Origin: Streptomyces huiliensis
GTDB lineage: Bacteria > Actinomycetota > Actinomycetes > Streptomycetales > Streptomycetaceae
Assembly: GCF_020037025.1 (NCBI RefSeq)
Contig: NZ_JAIQLH010000159.1
Location: 1-35,163 of the forward strand
DNA: 35,163 nucleotides
Direction: 5' to 3'
Shown here: positions 16,141 to 24,387 of the stretch, piece by piece
Layout: every line of letters starts with the position of its first letter
Numbering within the stretch: the stretch's first letter is position 1
Notes under the pieces: model-generated
The model's input: only the letters and a program-made list of their open reading frames with translations
Databases searched by the model: none
What the model was told of the DNA's origin: nothing
Position numbers and translations under genes: made by a program

Positions 16141-17511
16141 TCACCCCACCCACCGCACCTCGTACCCCTTCAGCTCGACCTCCCGCCCCTCCACACGCAC
16201 CCGCACCCCCGCGTCCCGCGTATTGACGAGCACCATCGCGTCCCGCGACGCAAGCGCCAACACGCCACCATTCCCCCGCACATCCGGCCGCCGCACCACC
16301 TTCCCCGGCGGGAACTCCCGCGCGAACCGCGACAGCAGGTCCATCATGGGCAGCCGCCCCCCGCCCCCACCGAGCTCGGTAGGGGCCCAGAGGCAGCCGG
16401 GGCAGGCACCGGACGTACCTTCCGGATTCCAGTAGAAAGCGGCGGAGACGCCGGACTCGGCCATGTTCATCATGGCGGCGGCCTGGACGGCGACGCGGTG
16501 CTCCTCGGTCCAGCCGGCCCGCTCGTCGCGCGCGTCGGCCGGTTCGACGTACCACTCGGCCCACCAGACGGGCAGCCCGGTGGTCTTCCGCAGCCAGGTG
16601 GTGACGTCGGCGAACTTCCGGGTGGCGCGGAACTCGTCGGGGAGCTGCCGGTCGCCGTCCCGGGTGTAGCTGGAGCCGTCGACGACGACGAAGTCGGCGC
16701 CCGCCTTGTGCCGGTTCCAGTACTGCAGGGCGTCGACGGCGCGCTGGTCCACGATGCCCCAGGGCCCCTGGAGCGCGGAGACGTTGGAGGCGGCGTCGGG
16801 CGCGTTGCTGTCCATCACGACGTACGGTCCGCCGATGAGGACGTCGTCCCGCTGTTTCCTGATCTCCTCGTAGACGAGGTTGTAGAGCTCGGTGTAGCCC
16901 TCGTAGTTCCACCGCTTGCGGGATTCGTCGTAGAAGCCCTTGAGTTCGTTCCAGACGATGAAGTGATGAACGTCGGGGTAGCGCTTGGCGACCACGCCGG
17001 CGAGGAGGGCGAAGTCGCGGTAGTGGTCCCGGTCAGGGGCCTTTTCCAGGGACTTCTGGGACCAGTCGGTCCGCGCGCCGCCGCCCTTCATCCAGTCGGG
17101 CGCGCAGCAGAGGGTGAGCACGGGCGTGCCGCCGGAGCGGCGCATCAGGGCGACGCGGCGGTCGAGGTCGGCGAAGTTGTAACTGCCGGGCCGGGGCTCG
17201 GGGTTGTCGGCGCCCCAGCCCATGATGTGCTGGTTCTGCGGCAGGGACTCGGCCGCGAGCAGCCGGGCGGCGGTCCGCCGGGCGGAGTCGTCGCCGCGGT
17301 CGGCGCTGTTCTTGGTGTGGGTGAAGCCCCAGCCGATGTCGGCCCGCTCGTCGTGCGGCGCGCCGCCCCGGGAGTGCCAGTCGGCGAGGAGCGCGGCGAG
17401 CAGCAGGGCCAGGGCGCAGGCGACGGTCGCGAGCAGCGCGGCCGTCCGCCACCGCCCCCGCTTCGGCGACGCCGGTCCCCCGGCAGCCGGCCCCCCGGCA
17501 TGACGTCCCAT
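16141..17511 (-). CDS. Membrane-anchored glycoside hydrolase, GH39-like
   Basis: A 456-residue type II membrane protein: short basic cytoplasmic tail, one helix at about 22-43 (RTAALLATVACALALLLAALLA), then a TIM-barrel hydrolase domain. HFIVWNELKGFYD supplies the N-E acid/base pair (Glu 189) and LPVWWAEWYVEP a candidate nucleophile Glu 319, both as in clan GH-A enzymes such as GH39. A C-terminal beta domain (about 405-456) follows. It probably trims or releases the exopolysaccharide built by the neighbouring genes. The ATG at 17511 follows a possible GTG start at 17514; no strong ribosome site distinguishes them. It is convergent with the flippase gene and divergent from the next gene. Confidence 0.8.
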   Translation of the reverse strand: MGRHAGGPAAGGPASPKRGRWRTAALLATVACALALLLAALLADWHSRGGAPHDERADIGWGFTHTKNSADRGDDSARRTAARLLAAESLPQNQHIMGWGADNPEPRPGSYNFADLDRRVALMRRSGGTPVLTLCCAPDWMKGGGARTDWSQKSLEKAPDRDHYRDFALLAGVVAKRYPDVHHFIVWNELKGFYDESRKRWNYEGYTELYNLVYEEIRKQRDDVLIGGPYVVMDSNAPDAASNVSALQGPWGIVDQRAVDALQYWNRHKAGADFVVVDGSSYTRDGDRQLPDEFRATRKFADVTTWLRKTTGLPVWWAEWYVEPADARDERAGWTEEHRVAVQAAAMMNMAESGVSAAFYWNPEGTSGACPGCLWAPTELGGGGGRLPMMDLLSRFAREFPPGKVVRRPDVRGNGGVLALASRDAMVLVNTRDAGVRVRVEGREVELKGYEVRWVG

Positions 17512-17623
17512 CACCGGCCAGGGTATCGGCCGGAGGCCCCGGTCCGGGGGCTTCCGCCGGAACGGCGACGGCGAACGCGACGGTGAACGGGCGCCCGCGA
17601 GCCCCGTTCCCTCCGCTCCCTGG

Positions 17624-17650
17624 GTACGCGTACTCAGTTCCGGTTGAGTA
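17624..17650. promoter_or_regulatory. Palindromes in the divergent hydrolase/hypothetical promoter region
   Basis: GTACGCGTAC (17624-17633) is a perfect 10-bp palindrome and is followed at once by TACTCA (17631-17636) and TGAGTA (17645-17650), a 6-bp inverted repeat with an 8-bp spacer. Lying 46 bp before the start at 17696 and between divergent genes, this may be a regulator-binding site. Confidence 0.35.
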
Positions 17651-17695
17651 AGGCGTCTCTGTCGGCGAACAGGCCCCTTGGCGTGAAATCGCCTC

Positions 17696-18742
17696 ATGGA
17701 GAAACACCCGCCCCAGGAGCCGGCCGACACCCCCGCCGACACCCCGACCACCGACGAGGCCGGCCGCACCGTGGCCGTACGGCGCCGGCTCGTCCTCCTG
17801 GCCTCCGCCGCGCTGCTCGTCTGGGCGTGCACCGCGGTGTCCGGCTGGTTCGAGGGCCTCGCGGGCGGCTCCGTACGGACCGCGGCGGACTACCGCACCC
17901 AGGACATCAGGACCCGGGAGGCAGGGAAGACAGCCGTCGCCGCCCTCCGCCCGGGCGCCGGCAAGGCCGACTGGATGCACAAGGAGGACAGCACCTCGTG
18001 CACCGACGACCTCGGCTTCGACGGCGACGGGGTGACCAGGGGCCGGCCGAGCTACTCGTGGACCCTGTACTACGCCGACAAGGCCGACTACCTGGCCGAC
18101 CTGGACAGGCTCCGCACGGCATGGCGGCGCCACGGCTGGAAGGTCGAGGACACGCCGGAGCCCAAGGACGCGTCGGAGCCGTACCGGCCCGGCATCAGCA
18201 CCGTCGCCGACCACGGCATCGCCCTCTCCATGGGCATGAACCCGTACACGCGCAAGCCCTTCCTGTCGGCCGACGGCGGCTGCGTCCGCTACCGCACCGG
18301 CCAGGGCGTCGCCGCCCGTAAGAGCTCGGGTGCGGCGGCCGGCCGGTCCCCGGCCCGGGAGGGCACCGTCACCTACGACGACGGCGTCCGCGTCGCCATC
18401 GGCCCGGTCCGGCCCTTCACCCCGCCCCCGGGCGGGACGGGCGCCGACGCGCCGGCCGCGCACACGTACCGCGTCCCCGTCACCGTCACGAACGGCAGCG
18501 GCGCCCCGGTGGAGCTGCGCGGCCACGACATCGGCAGCTTCGAGCACGCGAACCCCGGCGTCAGAAGGCTCACCGGCTACCCCGCGGAACTCGGCAGCGG
18601 GAGCCCCCACGTGGTGGCGGAGGGCGAGTCGACGCACCTGGAGTTCGTGTACACGGCGGAGCGGAAGCCCTCGCACCTGGAACTCCAGTACGGCCCCGGG
18701 GCGTTCCACCGGCCCAGCTCGTGGTCACTGTCCGTCCCCTAG
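17696..18742 (+). CDS. Membrane-anchored hypothetical protein
   Basis: A 348-residue protein with a 28-residue Pro/Thr/Asp-rich cytoplasmic tail, RRR, and one hydrophobic segment (about 32-51, LVLLASAALLVWACTAVSGW). WAC resembles a lipobox but Trp at -2 is atypical, so a plain anchor is more likely. The extracytoplasmic part contains DSTSCTDD with a Cys that may pair with the Cys in GGCVRYR, then an Ala/Gly linker, then an immunoglobulin-like beta domain (about 250-348, YRVPVTVTNGSGAPVELRG and ESTHLEFVYTAE). I do not recognise the family. It is divergent from the glycoside hydrolase and may belong to the same surface-glycan locus. The ATG at 17696 has a weak ribosome site. Confidence 0.75.
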   Translation: MEKHPPQEPADTPADTPTTDEAGRTVAVRRRLVLLASAALLVWACTAVSGWFEGLAGGSVRTAADYRTQDIRTREAGKTAVAALRPGAGKADWMHKEDSTSCTDDLGFDGDGVTRGRPSYSWTLYYADKADYLADLDRLRTAWRRHGWKVEDTPEPKDASEPYRPGISTVADHGIALSMGMNPYTRKPFLSADGGCVRYRTGQGVAARKSSGAAAGRSPAREGTVTYDDGVRVAIGPVRPFTPPPGGTGADAPAAHTYRVPVTVTNGSGAPVELRGHDIGSFEHANPGVRRLTGYPAELGSGSPHVVAEGESTHLEFVYTAERKPSHLELQYGPGAFHRPSSWSLSVP

Positions 18743-18806
18743 TCCGGAGAACCTGGTCGGGGAACCCAGTCCGGAGAACCTGGTCCGGAGAACCTTGTCC
18801 GGGGAA
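18741..18806 (+). repeat. Short tandem repeat of about 14 bp
   Basis: Five imperfect copies of (A/G)GTCCGGAGAACCTG follow the stop codon of the hypothetical gene and run to just before the end of the convergent GntR gene. The repeat begins within the stop region, so it may be an expanded gene-end sequence. No hairpin is evident in it. Confidence 0.6.
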
Positions 18807-18814
18807 GCGGCCCG

Positions 18815-19189
18815 TCAGTCCCCGTACACCGCCCGCAGCGCCTGCTCCGCCGCCGCCAGGGCCGCCTCCCGGCCGAGGCCGAGGCGGTGGGCCCGCTCGG
18901 CGTAGGCGCGGGCGGCGGTCGCGGCCTCGCGGTCGGCGGTGTCGCCGGGGGCGGCGACGAAGGTGCCGTTGCGGCCGTGGGTCTCGATCACGCCGTCGGC
19001 CTCCAGGGCCCGGTAGGCCTTGGCCACGGTGTTGACGGCGAGGCCGAGTTCCTCGGCGAGACCGCGAACCGTCGGCAGCCGGTGGCCGACGGGCAGCTCG
19101 CCGGAGCGGGCCCGGTCGGCGATGTGGGCGCGGATCTGCTCGTAGGGCGGTGCGGGCGCTTCCGGGTCGACGGTCAGGTGCAAGGCCAC
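18815..19189 (-). CDS. YtrA-type GntR-family repressor
   Basis: A 124-residue one-domain regulator. The winged helix covers residues about 12-76 (PPYEQIRAHIADRARSGEL, LPTVRGLAEELGLAVNTVAKAYRALEADGVIETHGRNGTFV). A short helical tail (about 85-124, YAERAHRLGLGREAALAAAEQALRAVY) serves dimerisation as in YtrA proteins. The GTG at 19189 has AGGAG six bases before it. YtrA regulators usually sit with ABC transporter genes; none is here, so the target is unclear. asnB lies upstream on the same strand with a 93-bp gap and no clear terminator. Confidence 0.9.
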   Translation of the reverse strand: MALHLTVDPEAPAPPYEQIRAHIADRARSGELPVGHRLPTVRGLAEELGLAVNTVAKAYRALEADGVIETHGRNGTFVAAPGDTADREAATAARAYAERAHRLGLGREAALAAAEQALRAVYGD

Positions 19190-19282
19190 GTGGGTCTCCT
19201 GGCTGGCTGGGCGATGTGCGTCACCCATTGTGCGCCGTCGGTCCCCCGCGTCCGGCGCCCCCGCGCCTCCGCGCCCCGCCGC

Positions 19283-21151
19283 TCACACCCGCAGGTCGAT
19301 CCCGCCCGTCCGCAGCCACGCGTCCAGCCCGAGGACGAGTTCGACGGCCCCTCGGTAGCGGTCGCCGGACTCCTCCGCGAGCGCGTCCGCCAGCGCGTCC
19401 TGCCGGAGCAGCGGCCGGACGGGGGCGTCCCGGTCGGCGGTCAGTTCGCGGAGCTCGGCGCGGAGGGCGGCGCCGTAGCGCGGGTCCTGGGTGGCGGGGT
19501 ACGGGCTCTTGACGCGGTCGGCGACGACGTCGGGCAGCACGTCGCGGACGGCGGCGCGCAGCAGGGACTTCTCGCGCCCGTCGAACGTCTTCATCGCCCA
19601 GGGGGTGTTGAAGACGTACTGGACCAGGCGGTGGTCGCAGAACGGCACCCGCACCTCCAGGCCGGTGGCCATGCTGGCGCGGTCCTTGCGGTCGAGGAGG
19701 ATCTGGACGAACCGGGTGAGGTGCAGGTAACAGACCTCGCGCATGCGCCGTTCGAGGCCGGTCTCACCGGGCAGCCGGGGCACCTCGTCGAGGGCCTCGC
19801 GGTAGCGGGCGTCGGTGTACCCGGGCAGGTCGACGGCGTCCAGGACGTCCTTGGCGAGCAGCGAGCCGAGGGCGCTGTCGCCGCCCGCGAAGGTGTGGGC
19901 GACGCCGGCCGCGATCCAGGGGAAGGTGTCGGCGTGCACGGCGGCCGGGTCGTGGATCCACTGGTAGCCGCCGAACACCTCGTCGGCGGACTCCCCGGAG
20001 AGCGCGACCGTGGACTGCTCGCGTATCGCCTTGAAGAGCAGGTAGAGCGAGGTGTCGCCGTCGCCGAAGCCGGTGGGCAGGTCGCGGGCGGTGAGCACGG
20101 CCCGCCGGTGGCCGCGGTCCATCAGGGCGGCGGTGTCGAGGACGATGTCCCGGTGGTCGGAGCCGACGTGCGCGGCGAGGGCGTGGGCGTACGGGCCGTC
20201 GGGGGTGCCGCGCAGGCTGTCGGGGACGAAGTGGTCGGTCTGGCCGGTGAAGTCGACGGAGAACGAGCGGACCGGTCCGCGGCCCGCCTCGGCGAGGCCC
20301 TTCGCGGCGAGCGCGGTGACGGCGGAGGAGTCGAGTCCGCCGGAGAGCAGGGTGCACAGCGGGACGTCGGCGATGAGCTGGCGTTCGACGATGTCGTCGA
20401 GGAGTTCGCGGACGCGGGCGACGGTGGCGGGGACGTCGTCGGGGTGCTCGTACGCCTCCAGCGCCCAGTAGCGCCGGACGGCGGTCCGCACGGCGGTCCC
20501 GTCGCGGCGGACGCGGACGGTGTGGCCGGGCCGCACCTCGTACATCCCCTCGTAGACGGCGTGGCCGGGCGTCTTGACGAAGGCCAGCACCTCCGCGAGC
20601 CCCTCGGCGCCGACGGTCGCGCGGACGGCGGGGTGGGCGAGGACGGCCTTCTGCTCGGAGCCGAACAGGACGCCGTCGGGCGTGGGGTGGTAGTAGAGCG
20701 GCTTGATGCCCATCCGGTCGCGGACGAGGAGGAGTTCCTCGGTGCGCGGGTCCCAGAGGGCGAACGCGAACATGCCGTTGAGGCGCTCGGTGAACGCCTC
20801 GCCCCATTCGAGGTAGGCGTGCAGCACGACCTCGGTGTCGCTGCTGGTACGGAAGGTGTGGCCGCGGCCGGCGAGTTCGGCGCGCAGCTCGCGGTAGTTG
20901 TAGACCTCGCCGCTGTAGGTGAGGGCGAGCCGGGTGCGGCCGCCGTCCTCGACGAGCATCGGCTGCCGGCCGCCCTCGATGTCGATGACGGCCAGCCTGC
21001 GGTGGCCGAACGCGGCGTGGGTGTCCTGCCAGATCCCCGAGGCGTCCGGTCCCCGGCACTCCATCGTCCGCGTCATCGCCTCCAGCGCGGCGCGCGCCCC
21101 GGCGGTGGTGAGGTCCTGGTCGTAGGCGATCCATCCGGTGATTCCGCACAT
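19283..21151 (-). CDS. asnB: Asparagine synthetase (glutamine-hydrolysing)
   Basis: A 622-residue enzyme that makes asparagine from aspartate, ATP and glutamine. The N-terminal Ntn-type glutaminase domain starts MCGITGW with catalytic Cys 2, and has RGPDASG and YSGEVYNYRELR. The synthetase domain has the pyrophosphate-binding SGGLDSSAV (about residue 272), LSGESADEVFGGY and DRASMATGLEVRVPFCD. Length and motif order match AsnB. The ATG at 21151 is fixed by the required Cys 2 and by AAAGGGG upstream. Some Streptomyces AsnB-like proteins amidate cell-wall or antibiotic precursors; nothing here points that way. Confidence 0.95.
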   Translation of the reverse strand: MCGITGWIAYDQDLTTAGARAALEAMTRTMECRGPDASGIWQDTHAAFGHRRLAVIDIEGGRQPMLVEDGGRTRLALTYSGEVYNYRELRAELAGRGHTFRTSSDTEVVLHAYLEWGEAFTERLNGMFAFALWDPRTEELLLVRDRMGIKPLYYHPTPDGVLFGSEQKAVLAHPAVRATVGAEGLAEVLAFVKTPGHAVYEGMYEVRPGHTVRVRRDGTAVRTAVRRYWALEAYEHPDDVPATVARVRELLDDIVERQLIADVPLCTLLSGGLDSSAVTALAAKGLAEAGRGPVRSFSVDFTGQTDHFVPDSLRGTPDGPYAHALAAHVGSDHRDIVLDTAALMDRGHRRAVLTARDLPTGFGDGDTSLYLLFKAIREQSTVALSGESADEVFGGYQWIHDPAAVHADTFPWIAAGVAHTFAGGDSALGSLLAKDVLDAVDLPGYTDARYREALDEVPRLPGETGLERRMREVCYLHLTRFVQILLDRKDRASMATGLEVRVPFCDHRLVQYVFNTPWAMKTFDGREKSLLRAAVRDVLPDVVADRVKSPYPATQDPRYGAALRAELRELTADRDAPVRPLLRQDALADALAEESGDRYRGAVELVLGLDAWLRTGGIDLRV

Positions 21152-21281
21152 GTCGCGGTGTCCCCTTTCGGCAGTCGCCCCGGGCGCTTCCGAGCGCTCC
21201 GGGGCATGGCTCGGCCCCCGTCCGGCGCGGACCGACGCCTTCCGCGAGGGTCGGGGAAGGTCCGCGTCGGTGACGCTACGC

Positions 21282-21310
21282 CTTATAGATGCATGTACCA
21301 ACCACACGAA
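21282..21310 (-). promoter_or_regulatory. Candidate asnB promoter
   Basis: On the minus strand TTCGTG (21310-21305) is followed after 17 bp by TATAAG (21287-21282). The region is unusually AT-rich for this genome and contains an ATGCAT palindrome (21289-21294) between the boxes. The predicted leader is about 125 nt. Confidence 0.45.
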
Positions 21311-21320
21311 CGGAAAACCT

Positions 21321-21350
21321 TTAGCAAACCACCTCGTCCCGCCCTACGGT
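21321..21350 (+). promoter_or_regulatory. Candidate promoter for a leaderless GNAT transcript
   Basis: TTAGCA (21321-21326), 18 bp, TACGGT (21345-21350). The -10 box ends seven bases before the ATG at 21358, and no Shine-Dalgarno sequence precedes that ATG, so transcription probably begins at the start codon. Confidence 0.45.
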
Positions 21351-21357
21351 TCGCCAC

Positions 21358-22290
21358 ATGCCGATCACCACCCGGGAGTTCACCCCCGCCGACGCCGAAG
21401 CCGTCGCCCGGTCCCGCCACGCGGCCGTGCCCTTCATGGTCGTCACCGCCGAGACGCTGCTCTGGGAGCTGCGGACCGCGCCGCCGGAGCAGCGGTACCG
21501 GCTGCTCGTCGCCGAGGTCGACGGCCGGGTGGCCGGCAGCGCCCGCGCGAGCCTGTCCACGGACGACGACGCGCGGCCGGACGGACGCGGGCTCGCCTCC
21601 CCGTACGCCGACCCCCGGCTGGACGACCCGACCGTCGAGGCCGTCACGTCGGCGCTGCTCCGGGCGGCCGAGGAGTACCTGACGGGACTCGGCGCCCGGT
21701 CCGTCTACATCTGGGCCAACGACGACGGCCGCTCCCCCGCCCGCGCGGAGGCCCACGGCTACCGCCGGCTGCGCCGGGCCGGCTTCCTCCGCCTCGACCT
21801 GACGGACACCCCGCTGCCGCCCGCGCCCCGAGTGCCTCCGGGCGTCACCCTGCACCCCCTGGCCGACTTCGCCGGCGACCCACGCCCGATCCACGCCCTG
21901 GACGCCGAGACCGCGGCCGACGAGCCGGGGGACGTGCCCGTCGCCGTCCCGCCGTACGAGGAGTGGCTCGCCCGCGAGTGGCGGCGCCCCGGCATCGACC
22001 ACGCCCTCTCGACCGTCGCCGTCGCGGACGGCGTCCCCGCCGCGTTCACCCTCGCCCAGACCGACGGCGCCGGCCGCATGATGTCCGCCATGACCGGCAC
22101 CGCCCGGGCGCACCGCGGCCGGGGCCTGGCCAAGCTGATCAAGAGCCACGCCCTGCGCCGGGCCCGGGCGGCGGGCTGCACGGAGGCGTTCACGGGCAAC
22201 GACGCGGAGAACGGCCCCATGCTGGCGGTCAACGAGTGGCTCGGCTACCGCTGGTCGGCGGCGGAGTGGCGGTACGTGCGGGAGTTCTGA
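21358..22290 (+). CDS. GNAT-family N-acetyltransferase, two tandem GNAT domains
   Basis: A 310-residue protein of duplicated acetyl-CoA transferase folds. The N-terminal half (about 1-155) has the beta-alpha pattern but a weak CoA loop; the C-terminal half (about 160-310) has the pyrophosphate-binding HRGRGLAKLIKSHAL and the closing NDAENGPMLAVNEWLGYRW. Such pairs often have one active and one degenerate domain. The substrate is unknown. It is divergent from asnB and convergent with the siderophore synthetase, with the composite inverted-repeat element after its stop. No ribosome site is visible, consistent with a leaderless message. Confidence 0.9.
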   Translation: MPITTREFTPADAEAVARSRHAAVPFMVVTAETLLWELRTAPPEQRYRLLVAEVDGRVAGSARASLSTDDDARPDGRGLASPYADPRLDDPTVEAVTSALLRAAEEYLTGLGARSVYIWANDDGRSPARAEAHGYRRLRRAGFLRLDLTDTPLPPAPRVPPGVTLHPLADFAGDPRPIHALDAETAADEPGDVPVAVPPYEEWLAREWRRPGIDHALSTVAVADGVPAAFTLAQTDGAGRMMSAMTGTARAHRGRGLAKLIKSHALRRARAAGCTEAFTGNDAENGPMLAVNEWLGYRWSAAEWRYVREF

Positions 22291-22306
22291 GGTTCCGTCG
22301 GCCGGC

Positions 22307-22459
22307 TGTCCTCACGCGTGGACGGGCTGGTTTCAGCCCGTTGGGGGTGCCCCCTTTGGGGGTGTTTGAGGACACGCGCCGCAGGCGCGTTCACCGGGGG
22401 TGCGGGGCCCGCCCCGCGGAAACGGGAAAGGGCGGGTCCGGGGCGAACGCACCCCCGGT
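22307..22459. terminator. Composite nested inverted-repeat element (copy 2) between convergent genes
   Basis: TGTCCTCA (22307-22314) pairs with TGAGGACA (22367-22374) around the hairpin ACGGGCTG-GTTT-CAGCCCGT (22322-22341) and a GGGGGTGCCCCCTTTGGGGG module (22343-22362). ACGCGCC/GGCGCGT (22374-22390) and the arms ACCGGGGGTGCG/CGCACCCCCGGT (22393-22404 with 22448-22459) follow. The G-rich module differs at one base from 16101-16120, and the TGTCCTC, ACGGGCTG and TTTGAGGACA modules recur in copy 1. Rest of the gap: 22460-22636 shows only GC-rich sequence without a gene. Confidence 0.65.
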
Positions 22460-22636
22460 ACCGGGCCGCACGCCGGATGCGGGCCTCGCATCGGGGTTCG
22501 CCGCCGCCGGGCCCCCGGGCCGTCCGGCACCGGAGGCCCGTCCGGGCCCGCGCACGGCAGCCCGCCGGGCCCGCCGTCGACCCGGCGGCGCGATCGGGCG
22601 GCGCGGTCGAGCGGCCGGTAAGGCCCCCCCGCCCCC

Positions 22637-24298
22637 TCAACCAACCGGCACCGTCAGATAGTTCGGCACGTTCACATACTCCGGCGCCCCCGGCCGTAAA
22701 GCCGGTGCGAGGACGGCGTGGACGGGCAGCCGGCCCGCGTCCAGGAGGCGGGTGCGGAGGACGGTCGCGGCGCCGGGCGGGATGCGGTCGAGAGCGTCGT
22801 CGAGGCGGTCGCGCAGCAGCCGGAGCCCGTGGGCGCGGGCCGGGCCGGTGAGCGCGGCGAGGGGTTCCACCGCGCACCGCCGGAGGGCCCCGGCGGCGAG
22901 GAGGTCGGCGACGGGTCCGTCGTGCCCGGCGAGGATGCCGCGGTCGGTGAAGCCGAGGAGGTCCGCGGCCTCGCCGCCGAGGCGGGAGGCGAGCCGCACA
23001 CCGTTCACACGGGGTCCGGCGTGGTCCCGGTAGAGCAGCCGGAGCCGGGTGCGGCCGCGGTGTTCGTCGAGCACCACCGCCAGGTCGCGGGGGTGCGTCT
23101 CCAGGGCGACGCCGTACGAGAAGAGGGTGGTGCACCAGTCCAGCAGCAGCGTCAGGTAGGCGTCGGCGAAGGCCCGCGCGGAGCCGCCGTAGTAGCGGCG
23201 GGCGAGCGCGCGGGCGACCGGTTCGCCGTCCGGCGTCCGGGCGGCCAGCGCGGCGACGGGCACCACGTGGGCGTCGTCCGGCGCGCGCGGGTCGCGGCGC
23301 ACCCGGGCGGTGAGCAGCGGGTGCCCGGCGTGCAGGTAGGTGTCCGCGTCGGCCAGGAGGACGGAGCCGACGAAGCCCGGCTCGCACAGCAGGATCTCCT
23401 CCAGGAGGCGTTCCGTCACCACGCCGTCGGCGAGCGCGGCGGGACCGGCCGGCGCGGCGGCGGGGAGCGGCAGTTCGAGCCGGGTCTCCGGCGCGTCGGC
23501 CAGGGCGAGGGTCCCCGCCGACCGCGTCGGCACCACGTCCGCCCAGGGCTTCTCGGCGAGCCGGGCGGTACCGTCCAGACCGGCGGCGCGCAGCGCCCGG
23601 GCGAGCGGGGCGCCGACGGACAGCGGGTGCACCGGCAGCGCGGTGTGGGTGGCGGACAGTTCGGGCAGGCCGAGGTCGGCGGGGGCCGGCCACCACTCAG
23701 GCGGCTCCTCCGGGCCGCGGCGGACGGCCGCGTGGGGCAGGGCGATCCAGCGGAGCCCGAAGCAGGGGTGGAATTCCGGGGCGTGGGCGAGGGGTTCCGC
23801 TAGTGCGGGGCGGCCGGCCGGCGGGTCGGGGTCGGGGCGGCGGGCGGCGAGCACGTCGTAGGCGAGGGCGCCGCGCGGCCCGGTCCACTCGGCGGTGCTC
23901 CGCCCGTAGGCCGCGGCCAGCCGCTCGGTGACCTCCGTGTGGGTGCGCTCGCGCAGCCGCAGGGCGGCCAGTTCGGCCGCGCAGGCGGCGGTGAAGGCGT
24001 CGAAGCCGGCGCACTCCCGGGGGTCCGCCGCCGGGCGCAGCCGCGCCAGTACCGCGTCCAGGCCGGTGACCACGCCGTCGGCGGTCTCCAGCAGGGCCGC
24101 GCGGACCCGTGCGGCGCCGCCCGGGCCGTCGTACGCGACCGGCAGCAGGATCGTTTCTCCGGCGACGCTCAGCGCCAGCCGTTCCCCGTCCGGCCGGCTC
24201 ACGGCCCGCGCCGTGCCGCGCAGCCGGCAGACGTCCTCGCGCAGCAGGGCGTCGAGGACGCGCGCGACGAGCCCGCTCTCCACGTCACCGGCGTTCAC
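22637..24298 (-). CDS. IucA/IucC-family (NIS) siderophore synthetase, divergent
   Basis: A 553-residue ATP-dependent carboxylate-amine ligase of the NRPS-independent siderophore family, which joins citrate or succinyl groups to amines or alcohols. The length is slightly short for the family. Recognisable parts are EFHPCFGLRWIALPHA (about 175-190), LPVHPLS (about 229), a central block with VVPTRSAGTLAL, and the C-terminal fold with YGVALETHPRDLAVVLDEH and LRLLYRDHAG. The usual GHPxHPxxK and HxQN active-site motifs are altered (AHAPEFHP, HPRD), so activity or specificity may differ. Codon 534 is TTA (22699-22697). The GTG at 24298 has GGGAGGGGG upstream. An iron box lies about 395 bp upstream. 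No transporter or partner synthetase is adjacent. Confidence 0.85.
   Translation of the reverse strand: MNAGDVESGLVARVLDALLREDVCRLRGTARAVSRPDGERLALSVAGETILLPVAYDGPGGAARVRAALLETADGVVTGLDAVLARLRPAADPRECAGFDAFTAACAAELAALRLRERTHTEVTERLAAAYGRSTAEWTGPRGALAYDVLAARRPDPDPPAGRPALAEPLAHAPEFHPCFGLRWIALPHAAVRRGPEEPPEWWPAPADLGLPELSATHTALPVHPLSVGAPLARALRAAGLDGTARLAEKPWADVVPTRSAGTLALADAPETRLELPLPAAAPAGPAALADGVVTERLLEEILLCEPGFVGSVLLADADTYLHAGHPLLTARVRRDPRAPDDAHVVPVAALAARTPDGEPVARALARRYYGGSARAFADAYLTLLLDWCTTLFSYGVALETHPRDLAVVLDEHRGRTRLRLLYRDHAGPRVNGVRLASRLGGEAADLLGFTDRGILAGHDGPVADLLAAGALRRCAVEPLAALTGPARAHGLRLLRDRLDDALDRIPPGAATVLRTRLLDAGRLPVHAVLAPALRPGAPEYVNVPNYLTVPVG
22697..22699 (-). other. TTA leucine codon (bldA-dependent) in the siderophore synthetase gene
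   Basis: In-frame codon 534 reads TTA in the context Ala-Pro-Ala-Leu-Arg-Pro. I found no other in-frame TTA in the genes I scanned here. In Streptomyces, TTA is read only by the developmentally regulated bldA tRNA. Confidence 0.85.
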
Positions 24299-24387
24299 AG
24301 GGCCCCCTCCCGCGGGCGGCGCGCCGGCGGGCGTGGCGCGTCGGAGCGGACGCCGGTGCGGCGGAGCGGACGGGAGGAGGAGAGTCG

